From Candidatus Thioglobus sp. NP1 (GTDB lineage: Bacteria > Pseudomonadota > Gammaproteobacteria > PS1 > Pseudothioglobaceae): a DNA stretch of 64,000 nt. Shown here in pieces: positions 10,112-19,282 of this stretch. The DNA is taken from NCBI RefSeq assembly GCF_003326015.1, contig NZ_CP023860.1, positions 496,001 to 560,000 of the forward strand, read 5' to 3'. The notes below the pieces were generated by a model. That model had not been told where the DNA came from, did no database searches, and saw only the letters and a program-made list of their open reading frames with translations. Numbering within the stretch: the stretch's first letter is position 1; each line of letters starts with the position of its first letter. Both the position numbers and the translations under genes were made by a program.

Positions 10112-10978
10112 ATGAGCGAAGAAAAACCTCCCAGTACAACATTTTTTAATAGACTAGCTGATAAGTTTTTTCCAAAAACTTTAAAACCTCGAGAACAATT
10201 GATGCAAGCTTTGAAACAGGCTGAGGAGAATCTTGTTATTGATCCTTACAGCAGAACTGTAATTGAAGGTGCGATGCAAGTTGAAAGCTTAAGGGTGCGA
10301 GATGTAATGGTCCCTAGGTCAAAAATGATAATGATTAATTCAGAAGCATCTACCAAAGAGTTGCTTGAGGTCATGGTTAGTTCTTATCACTCTCGATTCC
10401 CTATTCATAATATTGAGCAAGACTCTATTTTAGGTATTGTTTTGGCAAAAGATTTGTTAGCTCACTTTTCTCAAGATAATAAAGATGAATTTAACTATAA
10501 AGAATACCTCAGAGAGGCTTTTTCAGTTCCTGAAAGTAAACCTTTAGGGGTTTTGCTTAGAGAATTTCAACAAAAGAAATCACACATGGCAGTGGTCCTT
10601 GATGAATATGGTGAAATAGCTGGATTAGTTACTTTAGAGGATGTTATTGAGCAGATTGTTGGTGAGATTGAAGACGAGCATGATAAGGAAGAAGAAAATA
10701 TTATTGACTATGGCGATGGACGTTATTTACTTCAAGCGAGTACAACTTTAGTTGAATTTAATGAGTATTTTGAATCAAATATATCCAATAAAGATTATGA
10801 TACTGTTGCTGGACTGGTGATTGCTGGTTTTAGCTTCCTACCTGAGCAAATGAGTGCAATTGATCTTCATGGGTTTAACTTTAAAGTATTAAAAACTGAT
10901 ACTCGCAGACTTTATTTACTTGAAGTTAAAAGAATTAGCAAAGATATTAATAGCACCTCAGAAGGGGTAGATTCTTAA
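10112..10978 (+). CDS. corC: CorC/HlyC-family CBS-domain protein
   Basis: A cytosolic protein of 288 residues. Two CBS domains occupy about 65-190 (VRDVMVPRSKMIMI opens the first, GEIAGLVTLEDVIEQIVGEI closes the second), followed by a CorC/HlyC transporter-associated domain (DGRYLLQASTTLVEFNEYF onward). No membrane segments are present. The family is linked to Mg2+/Co2+ efflux in enterobacteria, but direct function is uncertain. A TATAAT at 10096-10101 ends 11 bases before the ATG, which would leave a leader of only a few bases. Confidence 0.92.
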   Translation: MSEEKPPSTTFFNRLADKFFPKTLKPREQLMQALKQAEENLVIDPYSRTVIEGAMQVESLRVRDVMVPRSKMIMINSEASTKELLEVMVSSYHSRFPIHNIEQDSILGIVLAKDLLAHFSQDNKDEFNYKEYLREAFSVPESKPLGVLLREFQQKKSHMAVVLDEYGEIAGLVTLEDVIEQIVGEIEDEHDKEEENIIDYGDGRYLLQASTTLVEFNEYFESNISNKDYDTVAGLVIAGFSFLPEQMSAIDLHGFNFKVLKTDTRRLYLLEVKRISKDINSTSEGVDS

Positions 10979-11022
10979 TTGTTTTATTATTTAGGCTTAA
11001 TAGATTAGTATAATCCTGCTTT

Positions 11023-12339
11023 ATGAATTCACTTGAACAAACAACCCAATTAGCTATAGAGTTACTTAAACAACAGAAGGTGACTGATTTTGAGTTTTCT
11101 CTAGGAAAAAGTTCTGGGGTATCAACGACAATCCGTTTATCAAATGTTGAAACACTTGAGTATCACCTTGATACTAGTTTTGATGTAAGCGTATATTTTG
11201 GAAAAAATAAAGGTCAGGCATCAAGTGGAGATCTAAGTAAAAAAAGTTTAAAAAATGCCATTGAATCTGCAAGTTTAATTGCTAAATACACTCAAGAAGA
11301 TCCCTTTAATGGACTAGCCCCTAAAGAAAGAATGGCATGGGATATTCCTGATCTTGACTTATATCATCCCTGGAGTCTAGATGCTAAACAAAGTATTGAG
11401 ATTGCAAAAGAGTGTGAGCAAGCTGCACTAGAGCAAAGTGAAATTGATAACTCGGATGGTGCAGAATTATCAAGTTTTGAAGGTGAGAGTATTTATTCAA
11501 ATTCAAATGGATTAGTCGCAAAATTAAAAAATAGTAGGCATTCACTCCACTGTTCTCTTATTGCCAAAAGAGATAATGAAATGCAAACAGCTTATGAATA
11601 TGGTATTGCACTAGACTCAAAAGATCTTCCAAAGCCATCTGATATCGGACTTAAAGCTGCTAAGTTTGCTAAGGATAAACTTGGATCAAGAAGCTTAAAG
11701 TCTCAAAAATGTCCAATTATTTTTACATCAAGACAGGCCTCTGGACTATTTTCACAATTACTTGGAGCACTTAGTGGCTCAAGACAATATAAAAAAACAT
11801 CCTTTCTCTTAGGCTCTTTGGAAAAAATTGTTCTACCCGAATCAATAAGTATCTTCGAAGATCCACTAAAAATAAAGACTCTTGGTGCTAGAGCATTTGA
11901 CCAAGATGGGGTTTTGAAGAACAAGCAGTACTTTGTTGAGAATGGCAGGGTTAGAAGCTATCTAATGGGTCAATATGCTGCAAATCAGCTTGGACTTGAA
12001 TCAACTGCTAATTCTGGTGGAGTAAGTAACTGCTGTATAAACTCTAATTTTGATGGTGGCATAGAAGAGCTCACTGCCAACATGAGTAGAGGTTTAATTG
12101 TAACGGATTTAATGGGACAAGGTATCAATGCAACCACTGGAGATTATTCAAGAGGCGCCAGTGGATTTTGGGTTGAAAATGGTGAAATTCAATTCCCAGT
12201 TTCTGGAATTACTATCGCTGGTAATTTAAAAGATATGTTGAAAAATGTTGCCTCTATTGGAAATGACATTGATACTAGAAGTAATATTAAAGTTGGCTCA
12301 ACACTTATTAGTGAAATGACAATCGCTGGAGAGGGCTAA
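11023..12339 (+). CDS. pmbA: PmbA/TldE-like protein of the TldD/TldE protease family
   Basis: A 438-residue member of the TldD/PmbA family, the non-metal-binding half of the TldD-TldE heterodimer that processes modified peptides such as microcin B17 and degrades CcdA. The central ATAYEYG-like region, ARAFDQDG and the C-terminal DLMGQGINATTGDYSRGASGFWVENG block are typical. No HExxxH metal motif is present, as expected for PmbA. TldD is not in the window. A TATAAT at 11009-11014 lies nine bases before the ATG. The following gene starts on the next base after the stop. Confidence 0.94.
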   Translation: MNSLEQTTQLAIELLKQQKVTDFEFSLGKSSGVSTTIRLSNVETLEYHLDTSFDVSVYFGKNKGQASSGDLSKKSLKNAIESASLIAKYTQEDPFNGLAPKERMAWDIPDLDLYHPWSLDAKQSIEIAKECEQAALEQSEIDNSDGAELSSFEGESIYSNSNGLVAKLKNSRHSLHCSLIAKRDNEMQTAYEYGIALDSKDLPKPSDIGLKAAKFAKDKLGSRSLKSQKCPIIFTSRQASGLFSQLLGALSGSRQYKKTSFLLGSLEKIVLPESISIFEDPLKIKTLGARAFDQDGVLKNKQYFVENGRVRSYLMGQYAANQLGLESTANSGGVSNCCINSNFDGGIEELTANMSRGLIVTDLMGQGINATTGDYSRGASGFWVENGEIQFPVSGITIAGNLKDMLKNVASIGNDIDTRSNIKVGSTLISEMTIAGEG

Positions 12340-13500
12340 TTGAAAGAGTTTGATGTCATCGTCATTGGCGGCGGCATGATTGGCCTAGCATGCGCTTTGG
12401 AGTTATCAAGAAAAAAAGACTACTCAATTGCAATTATTGAGCCAAATGATTGTAATCCTTTAATACAAAATTCATTCCACACTCGAGTTAGTGCTATTAC
12501 ACCATCTTCGCAAGAATACTTAAGCTCAATTAATGTTTGGGATGATATTAAAAGGAAAAAAGCCTTTGTAGCTACAAAGGTTTGGGATCAAAATTCACAT
12601 GGCCATCTTAATTTTTATGCTGAGGATGAGGGTCTTGATAGTCTTGGTTTCATTATTGAAAATGATGTAATTCAATCTGCTATATTTGAAAATATCGATC
12701 ATAATAAGATAGCAATTATTAAGCAAAAACTAGAAAAATTATCAAAAACCGACTTTGGCTATGATGTTATCCTTGATGATAAGAGAAGTTTGTCATGCAA
12801 GCTAGTTATTGGGGCAGATGGTCCCCAATCAAAGGTTAGAGACTTGGCTGCAATTAATGTCTCAAGTATTGATTACGAACAAAAAGCAATTATTGCTAAT
12901 ATCAAGAGTGAAAAATCTTTTCTTGATACGACTTGGCAGCGATTTCTATCAGATAGTATTGTTGCTATACTTCCACTTTCAGAAAATCAAGCTTCAATTG
13001 TATGGTCATGTAAAAACCATCTTGCTGATAAGTTAGAAGCATCAGAGTCCAAAGATTTCAACCAGCTATTGTCAGAAGCAGTGGAATACCAATTTGGTTG
13101 TCTTGAGTTGCAAAGTGACATAAAAATGTTCCCACTTATTGCAAGGAGTGCTCAAGAATATTCATTGCCTAATCTTGCGCTTATAGGAGATGCTGCTCAT
13201 AGCATCCATCCTCTTGCGGGTCAGGGAGCCAACTTAGGTTTCTCAGATGTTAAGGAGATTAATAATCAGCTCCTGAATGATGAGAAGCCTTTAGGTGATC
13301 ACTCTATTCTTAGGCGCTATGCAAGAGCTCGAAGACTTGATAATGAACTAATGGCTAAAACTATGACTGGGCTAGATTGGATCTATAAAGAAAACAACGA
13401 ACCTATGCGCTGGCTCAGAGGCTTTGGTATGAACCTTATCGATGAATCCTCAATATTAAAGTCATTGATTCAAAAACAAGCTCTTGGTCAATCTAAATAA
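12340..13500 (+). CDS. UbiH/UbiF/VisC-family FAD-dependent hydroxylase
   Basis: A class A flavin monooxygenase of 386 residues, likely one of the ring hydroxylases of aerobic ubiquinone synthesis. The Rossmann motif GGGMIGLACALEL is at about 10-22, the DG motif GADGPQSKVRD near 157-167 and the GD motif LIGDAAHSIHPLAGQGANLG near 282-301. Which ring position it hydroxylates (UbiH, UbiI or UbiF role) cannot be told from sequence alone. The start is TTG at 12340, directly after the pmbA stop, so the two are co-transcribed. It converges on the ygfA gene with a 4-bp gap. Confidence 0.9.
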   Translation: MKEFDVIVIGGGMIGLACALELSRKKDYSIAIIEPNDCNPLIQNSFHTRVSAITPSSQEYLSSINVWDDIKRKKAFVATKVWDQNSHGHLNFYAEDEGLDSLGFIIENDVIQSAIFENIDHNKIAIIKQKLEKLSKTDFGYDVILDDKRSLSCKLVIGADGPQSKVRDLAAINVSSIDYEQKAIIANIKSEKSFLDTTWQRFLSDSIVAILPLSENQASIVWSCKNHLADKLEASESKDFNQLLSEAVEYQFGCLELQSDIKMFPLIARSAQEYSLPNLALIGDAAHSIHPLAGQGANLGFSDVKEINNQLLNDEKPLGDHSILRRYARARRLDNELMAKTMTGLDWIYKENNEPMRWLRGFGMNLIDESSILKSLIQKQALGQSK

Positions 13501-13504
13501 TAAG

Positions 13505-14062
13505 CTAGTTTAAAAAACGAGTTGGCGTTACGATTCCATCAACTGGAACATCCCATGGCTGTGCATCTAAATACTCAACTTCTTGACAATCAAATGCAAG
13601 ACCGAAGAGTTTTGGTCCATGGTAATTCTTACTTTTCAGTTTGAAGCTTAATGTTTTATCATAGAAGCCACCACCCATTCCTAGACGGTTTTTATTTTTA
13701 TCAAACCCAACAAGTGGCATAAAGATAAGATCAATTTGTTCAGCATCCATTATGTGAGTATGCATTGGCTCGTCAATTCCAAATCTATTTTTTCTAAAAT
13801 GCTCTCCCATTTCAGCAAATTTAAGTTTTTCACCAACAAGAATTGGGAGGTAAATAAAATAGCCTCTGTCTTTTAAAAATTTAATAGTATGTTCTGTCTC
13901 AATTTCACCATCATTAGGAATAAAAATTGCAATATGTTTGACACCTTCAAAAAGCTTATTTTTTTGACATTGATGCAGGATTTTTCTACCATCTTCCTTA
14001 CGTGTTTTTTCATCAATGGATTTGCGGAGTAATCTGAGTTGTTTTCTAAGTTCTTTCATCAT
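13505..14062 (-). CDS. ygfA: 5-formyltetrahydrofolate cyclo-ligase
   Basis: An ATP-dependent enzyme that converts 5-formyl-THF to 5,10-methenyl-THF. The conserved C-terminal motif NRLGMGGGFYDKTL is at about residues 124-137 and the basic N-terminus (ELRKQLRLLRKSI) binds ATP. The length of 185 residues is standard. Directly upstream, in the same direction, is a 6S RNA gene, the ssrS-ygfA arrangement known from E. coli and other proteobacteria. Two in-frame ATGs (14062, 14059) are possible starts. Confidence 0.95.
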   Translation of the reverse strand: MMKELRKQLRLLRKSIDEKTRKEDGRKILHQCQKNKLFEGVKHIAIFIPNDGEIETEHTIKFLKDRGYFIYLPILVGEKLKFAEMGEHFRKNRFGIDEPMHTHIMDAEQIDLIFMPLVGFDKNKNRLGMGGGFYDKTLSFKLKSKNYHGPKLFGLAFDCQEVEYLDAQPWDVPVDGIVTPTRFLN

Positions 14063-14137
14063 TACTAATTCTTTGCAATATAGTAATTTTAGCAGTGCAT
14101 AAAAATTAACTTAGATTAATTTATTATTTTTAGGATG

Positions 14138-14312
14138 GGGTCCATTGTGCCGTGTTGACATGGTCCTGAACCTTTCTGGTTCAAGGCGGAAGTTCGATGT
14201 TTACCGTAGGTTTCCCACTTCAAGGCAGGCTTACACAAAAGTAACCAATCTCATCTCCTTTTTCTATACTTAATCGGCTCAGGGAAATAAATCAATCACG
14301 AACACAACAGAT
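14138..14312 (-). ncRNA. ssrS: 6S RNA
   Basis: A regulator that binds sigma70 RNA polymerase by mimicking an open promoter. Read leftward, the segment carries CCTGAGCCGAT (complement at 14273-14283) and CGCCTTGAACC followed by GGTTCA (about 14167-14193), both characteristic of gammaproteobacterial 6S RNA. The ends pair: bases at 14297-14307 (TTGTGTTCGTG on this strand) match CACGGCACAA at 14145-14154, closing the terminal stem. The length of about 175 nt fits E. coli's 183. The position just upstream of ygfA agrees. Exact ends are estimated. In the rest of the 415-bp gap (14063-14477) I see only AT-rich sequence with the marC leader. Confidence 0.88.
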
Positions 14313-14477
14313 AATTTAATTATCACATTAACTCTTATTAATTGCAATGAACTTTTATCTTTTATATAAAGAATTTGAGTTTTAATTTAATAAACTGATT
14401 CATATTTCTTACAAATTTCAAAGACATAACTCATATAAAATACAAACCTTATTTTTTTGATTAATAGGCTTTAAATA

Positions 14478-15065
14478 ATGACGCTCTTGTCAGCAATTTT
14501 TTTATTGATTATTATTATGGATCCAATTGGTAATGTTCCAGTTTTTTTAAGTATTCTTAAAAATATCCCAGTTGAAAGACGAAGAAAAATTATCATTAGA
14601 GAATTATTGATTGCATTATTCGTTTTGTTGTTTTTTCTATTTATTGGACGATTTATACTGCAATCTCTTCAAATTTCAGAATCCTCTTTAGGAATTGCAG
14701 GAGGTATTATGTTATTTCTGATTGCTATCAAAATGATTTTCCCTGGTGCAAACGCAATGACTACTCATGATGAAATGATTGAACCTCTCGTAGTGCCTTT
14801 AGCTATCCCTTTAATTGCTGGTCCTTCTGCTATTGCTGCTGTTATATTATTAATGGCTCAGGAGCCAAATATGTGGCCTGAATGGGCATTAGCAGTAGTG
14901 GTAGCATGTTTTATCTCTGGGGTAATTCTAGTTTCTGCAGAAACTTTAGCGCAAAAGCTTGGTGAACGAGCACTTCTTGCAATTGAACGATTAATGGGTA
15001 TTTTGTTAATGCTCGTATCAGTTGATTTAATACTAGATGGCATAAAACAAACATTTAATATCTAA
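14478..15065 (+). CDS. MarC/YhgN-family integral membrane protein
   Basis: A 195-residue inner-membrane protein of the MarC (UPF0056) family with six predicted hydrophobic helices. Family blocks include MDPIGNVPVFLSIL at residues 15-28 and VPLAIPLIAGPSAIAAVI near 107-124, a pseudo-repeat typical of the LysE/MarC fold. Function is unknown; early links to multiple antibiotic resistance were not upheld. It has no operon partner. Confidence 0.93.
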   Translation: MTLLSAIFLLIIIMDPIGNVPVFLSILKNIPVERRRKIIIRELLIALFVLLFFLFIGRFILQSLQISESSLGIAGGIMLFLIAIKMIFPGANAMTTHDEMIEPLVVPLAIPLIAGPSAIAAVILLMAQEPNMWPEWALAVVVACFISGVILVSAETLAQKLGERALLAIERLMGILLMLVSVDLILDGIKQTFNI

Positions 15066-15077
15066 TTTACAAATTAA

Positions 15078-15124
15078 TTTGCTATGTTTGGGTTCTTAAC
15101 TAAGATGCTCTTATTTGCTATGTT
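15078..15124 (+). repeat. 11-bp direct repeat upstream of the aspartokinase gene
   Basis: TTTGCTATGTT occurs at 15078-15088 and again at 15114-15124, start to start 36 bp apart. The second copy covers the -35 box of the predicted promoter. Such spacing (about 3.4 helical turns) may reflect paired regulator sites. Chance occurrence in AT-rich DNA is not excluded. Confidence 0.35.
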
Positions 15125-15143
15125 GTAGCCCACCAGCTATAAT
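15115..15143 (+). promoter_or_regulatory. Candidate sigma70 promoter of the aspartokinase gene
   Basis: TTGCTA (15115-15120), a 17-bp spacer and a perfect TATAAT (15138-15143) give a good sigma70 promoter. The predicted transcript starts near 15150, leaving a leader of about 18 nt before ATG 15168, or about 6 nt before the alternative TTG 15156. Confidence 0.55.
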
Positions 15144-15167
15144 TGCCTCTTTTTTTTGAAGATTGAC

Positions 15168-16292
15168 ATGGCAAAAAGTTTAGCACCTATAGTGATGAAA
15201 TTTGGTGGCACAAGTCTTAGGGACGAGATTTCTCGTTCTCATGTCTTGAGTCATATCAAACACTATGCTGATTCAGGAGAAAGAGTTGTCGTTGTTGTAT
15301 CGGCTATGGGCCGAAAGGGTGAGCCTTATGCAACAGATACTCTAGTGGCTTTGTTGAAAGATGTTGGTCATAATATAAATCCAAGAGAGCTAGATCTTGT
15401 TATGAGTGTTGGTGAAACTCTTTGTTCTGCATTTTGCGCGCATCTATTAAGTTGCAATGGAATGCCTGCAGTCTCATTTAATGGAAGGCAGTCAGGAATT
15501 TTGACAGATGACAATGCTGGAAACGCCGAAATATTAGAAGTTAATCCATCACGAATTGTAGAGTCACTTGATGCAGGAGATATTGCTGTAGTTGCAGGAT
15601 TTCAAGGCGTCAATGAAAGAGGCGATATTCGTACACTTGGAAGGGGTGGGAGTGATACCTCTGCTGTAGCATTAGCTGCTGCTTTAGGTGCTGAAAAGGT
15701 TGAAATATTCTCTGATGTCAACGGGATAGCAAATTGTGATCCTCGACAAGTAGAGTCCTCTAGTTATTTAGAATCGATAAGTGTTGATCAGATGTTAGCA
15801 ATGGCAGATGAGGGTTCAAGAGTGATCCATCCGCGGGCAATTGCAGCATCTATAAAAACAAAAACACCAATTGTTGCACGGAACACATTTAATGATTCTA
15901 AGGGCACAACAATTCATCATAATAAATCTTCAGGCAAAGAGGTTGTTGCAATTGCGCATCGTGAAAGCATGGTATTAGTAGAGTTCGCACTTGAACATAA
16001 GGCAGCAAGTCATGTTGATGGAGTTGTTAATATAGATTCAAAACGACTATTACTTAATGATGATGTTTATTTAAGTGATAAATTAGCGCAACTGGAAGAA
16101 AAATTAGGTTTTTATAAACTTAGTAGGCATTGGGCTACTATTTCAGTTGTATTCAATAATAAGGTTTCTAAAAAACCTGCAGACCTTGATTATGCTGAAC
16201 TTTTGGAATCACCTAATAATATTATTAGCTATCTTCTTAAAGAGGTAAAAGTTAGAGAAACTTTAAAATTTCTACATGGAAGATATACCTAA
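15168..16292 (+). CDS. Aspartate kinase with atypical short regulatory region
   Basis: Phosphorylates aspartate, the first step towards lysine, threonine and methionine. The kinase domain is clear: VMKFGGTSLRDE at the start, GETLCSAFCAHLL, GFQGVNERGDIRTLGRGGSDTSAVALA and the EIFSDVNGIANCDPR active-site block. After about residue 260 the sequence does not show the usual paired ACT motifs and the protein ends at 374 residues, short of the ~400 of lysine-sensitive single-chain forms. Feedback control may be reduced or different. ATG 15168 is preferred because GAAG stands six bases upstream; TTG 15156 would add four residues. asd is 35 kb away at 50644. Confidence 0.85.
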   Translation: MAKSLAPIVMKFGGTSLRDEISRSHVLSHIKHYADSGERVVVVVSAMGRKGEPYATDTLVALLKDVGHNINPRELDLVMSVGETLCSAFCAHLLSCNGMPAVSFNGRQSGILTDDNAGNAEILEVNPSRIVESLDAGDIAVVAGFQGVNERGDIRTLGRGGSDTSAVALAAALGAEKVEIFSDVNGIANCDPRQVESSSYLESISVDQMLAMADEGSRVIHPRAIAASIKTKTPIVARNTFNDSKGTTIHHNKSSGKEVVAIAHRESMVLVEFALEHKAASHVDGVVNIDSKRLLLNDDVYLSDKLAQLEEKLGFYKLSRHWATISVVFNNKVSKKPADLDYAELLESPNNIISYLLKEVKVRETLKFLHGRYT

Positions 16293-16299
16293 AAAAATC

Positions 16300-16599
16300 T
16301 TAGGGTTTGTAGCCACCATTATTAATATAACTAGTCAGTATTTCATCGGAAAATTCTGATTCTAATTCTGCCGCTTTTATTGCAACAGGTTCTTTAAGAT
16401 CGCCATCTGGTATTTCAATTAATTCATTATTCCAGTCTGTTAGATAAGCATCTGCATCAACTTCACCTGCTGCCATAGCTGCAGAATCTACTGCCTCCAT
16501 AAAGCGATTATCAAGCTGCAGTTTTTCAACTTCTCTACGGCTTTTTTTAATCATCACTTGAGTAGGGATATCACGCCATTTAATTACAGTTAACTTCAT
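16300..16599 (-). CDS. Small 'virulence factor' family protein (Virulence_fact domain)
   Basis: A 99-residue cytosolic protein beginning MKLTVIKWRDIPTQVMIKKS and including MEAVDSAAMAAGEVDADAYL. These segments match my memory of the Virulence_fact domain family, whose name is historical and does not indicate pathogenicity. Biochemical function is unknown. The family often lies beside one-carbon or methylamine genes, and here it is divergent from a dimethylglycine dehydrogenase-like gene. The start is fixed by a good Shine-Dalgarno (GGAG, seven bases before the ATG at 16599). Upstream in-frame ATGs to 16662 lack this support. Confidence 0.7.
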   Translation of the reverse strand: MKLTVIKWRDIPTQVMIKKSRREVEKLQLDNRFMEAVDSAAMAAGEVDADAYLTDWNNELIEIPDGDLKEPVAIKAAELESEFSDEILTSYINNGGYKP

Positions 16600-16669
16600 C
16601 AAATTCTCCAAAAAAAATATTAAAATATGGACTAAATTAATTTTGAGAAATTCTACCATCAAGTAATAG

Positions 16670-16698
16670 ATGAAATTGCTATAATTTGAGTATATAAT
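16670..16698 (+). promoter_or_regulatory. Candidate promoter of the methylated-amine operon
   Basis: ATGAAA (16670-16675), a 17-bp spacer and TATAAT (16693-16698) precede the operon. A second TATAAT lies at 16680-16685. The leader ends with GGGGGAG six bases before the first ATG. The -35 match is four of six. Confidence 0.4.
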
Positions 16699-16735
16699 TC
16701 GTTTTTTTCTAGTAAGACTTATCCTCGGGGGAGTA

Positions 16736-19261
16736 ATGAAAAGTAAAGCACAAGTTGTGGTTATTGGAGGTGGTGTTGTTGGTGCTGGAACACTCTATCA
16801 TTTGGCTGAAAAAGGCTGGACAGATGTGGTTCTTTTGGAGCGCAAAGATTTAACTTCTGGCTCTACATGGCATGCAGCTGGATTATTACCACTCTTTAAT
16901 ATGAGTTACTCTGTTGGTAAATTGCATCAATATTCTGTGGATTTTTATCATAAACTTCAAGAAGAAACTGGAATGAATGTTGGCTTTAGCGTGGTCTCCA
17001 ATATACGTTTAGCTAATTGCCAAGATCGAATGGATGAATATAAATATTATGCTGGAGTTGGAAGTACTGTTGGTGTAAATGTTAAATTCTTAACACCAGA
17101 GCAAATTAAAGAAATCTGGCCATTATGTAATACTGAGGGACTACTTGGAGCTATTCAACATCCTGATGATGGTTATATTCAACCAGCTGACTTAACTCAA
17201 GCACTATGCAAGGGCGCTAGAAATCGAGGTGCTGAGATATATGAAAATACAACAGTAAATGCTCTAGAGCAACAATCTGATAGCACTTGGGTTGTTAAGA
17301 CTGATAAGGGCGATATCGCATGTGAACATATCGTTTCATGTACTGGAAGCTTTGCAAGAAAGACTGGCGAAATGGTCGGTCTTGATGTACCGGTTATTCC
17401 TGTAGAGCATCAATTTCTTGTTACAGAGCCTCATCCAGATATTTTAGAAAGAAAAAAGCAAGGTCTTCCAGAAATGGCAGTATTGCGTGAATCGGATGCA
17501 GCATATTATTTGCGTGAAGAGGCAGGTGGAATGATTCTAGGTATCTATGAAAAAGGAGCACCTGCTTGTTATGTTGATGGTCCAAGCGATGATTGTAAAT
17601 ATGAACTCTTTAATGGTGAGCTTGATCGCTTAATGCCTCACATTGATGCATGTATTAATCGTGTACCTGCTTTTGGAGAAGTTGGAATTAAAGAAATTTA
17701 TAATGGTGCAATTGCTTATACCCCAGACGGAAATCCGATTGTTGGGCCAGCTCCTGGTTTGAAAAATTTTTGGTTAAATGAAGGCCATAGCTTTGGAATA
17801 ACTGCTGCAGGAGGCGCAGGTTGGCAGCTAGCTGAGTGGATTGTTGATGGTGAGCCGACAGTAGATATGATGGGTGTTGATCCCCGTCGTTTTGGACCAT
17901 ATGCTACTAGAGGGTATCTAAAAGAAAAAAATGAAGAGGCTTATGCAAATGTTTTTACAACGCATTACCCTGATGAGGAGCGAAGTGCAGCAAGACCTTT
18001 AAAGACAGCACCTTGTTATGATCGCATGAAGGCATTGGGAGCAGTTTTTGGATCAGTCTATGGGTGGGAGCGTCCTAATTGGTTTATGCCAAGTGCTGAC
18101 TATTCACTTACTGCTGAAGACTTAAATCAAGCTGATCCTGCCAAAGTTATTCTTAATAAAAATCATTCCAAAGCTTTAGATGACGGTCGTATTGTTGAAA
18201 AAAATTCTTTTCGTCGTTCAAACTATTTTGAGCATGTTGGAAATGAATGTAAGCATGTCAATGAAAAAGTTGGACTTTTAGATATGTCTGCGTTTGCAAA
18301 ATGTGTGGTTAATGGTTCTGGAGCTGAGGCATGGTTAGAATCGATATTCGCAAATAAAATGCCACAAGCTATTGGCCGCATTAGTTTAGTTCATATGCTT
18401 GCCCTAAATGGTGGAGTGCGTGCAGAATTCACCGTCTATAAAACTGGATCTCAAAGTTATTATTTAGTATCTGCTGGAGCATTTGAAACTCATGACCATG
18501 ATTATTTATTTAAGTTAGCACCAAAAGATGGAACTGTCCATGTTCAAAGAGTTACAACAAATACTGGTGTATTAGTTTTGGCGGGACCAAAATCTCGTGA
18601 TGTACTCCAAAAACTAACAGATACCAATTTATCGAATGCAAACTTTAAATGGCTTACTGGTAAGAAGATTAATGTTGGTTTTGCAAGTGCTCAAGCACTC
18701 AGAGTAAACTTTGTTGGAGAATTAGGTTGGGAGTTGCATCATCCAATTGAAATGCAGAACTATATTTTTGATGAAGTAATGAAGGCTGGAGCAGAGTTTG
18801 ATATAAAGCCTTTTGGGATTCGTGCTATGGATAGTATGCGTCTTGAAAAGTCTTACCGCCTAATTCCTAGAGAGATGTCAATTGAGTATTCGGCATATGA
18901 ATCTGGGCTTGATCGTTTTGTAAGGTTAGATAAAGAAGTTGACTTTATAGGAAAAACTGCATTAGCAAAATGGCAAGATAAAGGCGCTTCAAATGGTTTT
19001 GTAACTTTAGAGGTTCAAGGAGTTACTGATGCTGATGCAAGAGGTTCTGAGGCAATTTATAAAGATGATGAAGTTGTTGGAAGAGCAACCTCTGGTGGAT
19101 TTGGTTGGAGATGTAATAAATCACTCGCACTTGGCCTAGTTAAGCTTGAGCTTGCTACTATTGGAACAGAACTTGAAATTGAGATTCTGGGTGAAAAGCA
19201 TAAAGCGATAGTTATTGAAGAGTCTCCTTTTGATCCAGCTAATGAATGCTTGAGAGCATAA
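16736..19261 (+). CDS. Dimethylglycine/sarcosine dehydrogenase-like FAD-GcvT protein
   Basis: An 841-residue two-part enzyme. The N-terminal DAO-type FAD domain (VVVIGGGVVGAGTLYHL at 8-24) has the GSTWHAAGL motif whose histidine, residue 46, is the covalent FAD attachment site in dimethylglycine and sarcosine dehydrogenases. A middle FAO_M segment lies near 415-450 (GSVYGWERPNW). The C-terminal GcvT-like folate domain runs to the end (FVGELGWELHHP, RAMDSMRLEKSYR). The family oxidatively removes N-methyl groups and passes formaldehyde-level carbon to tetrahydrofolate. Dimethylglycine, sarcosine and related N-methyl compounds are all possible substrates. A strong Shine-Dalgarno (GGGGGAG) precedes the ATG. 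It is the first gene of a four-gene operon. Confidence 0.88.
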   Translation: MKSKAQVVVIGGGVVGAGTLYHLAEKGWTDVVLLERKDLTSGSTWHAAGLLPLFNMSYSVGKLHQYSVDFYHKLQEETGMNVGFSVVSNIRLANCQDRMDEYKYYAGVGSTVGVNVKFLTPEQIKEIWPLCNTEGLLGAIQHPDDGYIQPADLTQALCKGARNRGAEIYENTTVNALEQQSDSTWVVKTDKGDIACEHIVSCTGSFARKTGEMVGLDVPVIPVEHQFLVTEPHPDILERKKQGLPEMAVLRESDAAYYLREEAGGMILGIYEKGAPACYVDGPSDDCKYELFNGELDRLMPHIDACINRVPAFGEVGIKEIYNGAIAYTPDGNPIVGPAPGLKNFWLNEGHSFGITAAGGAGWQLAEWIVDGEPTVDMMGVDPRRFGPYATRGYLKEKNEEAYANVFTTHYPDEERSAARPLKTAPCYDRMKALGAVFGSVYGWERPNWFMPSADYSLTAEDLNQADPAKVILNKNHSKALDDGRIVEKNSFRRSNYFEHVGNECKHVNEKVGLLDMSAFAKCVVNGSGAEAWLESIFANKMPQAIGRISLVHMLALNGGVRAEFTVYKTGSQSYYLVSAGAFETHDHDYLFKLAPKDGTVHVQRVTTNTGVLVLAGPKSRDVLQKLTDTNLSNANFKWLTGKKINVGFASAQALRVNFVGELGWELHHPIEMQNYIFDEVMKAGAEFDIKPFGIRAMDSMRLEKSYRLIPREMSIEYSAYESGLDRFVRLDKEVDFIGKTALAKWQDKGASNGFVTLEVQGVTDADARGSEAIYKDDEVVGRATSGGFGWRCNKSLALGLVKLELATIGTELEIEILGEKHKAIVIEESPFDPANECLRA

Positions 19262-19282
19262 CTTTAAGAGTATTATAATTTT

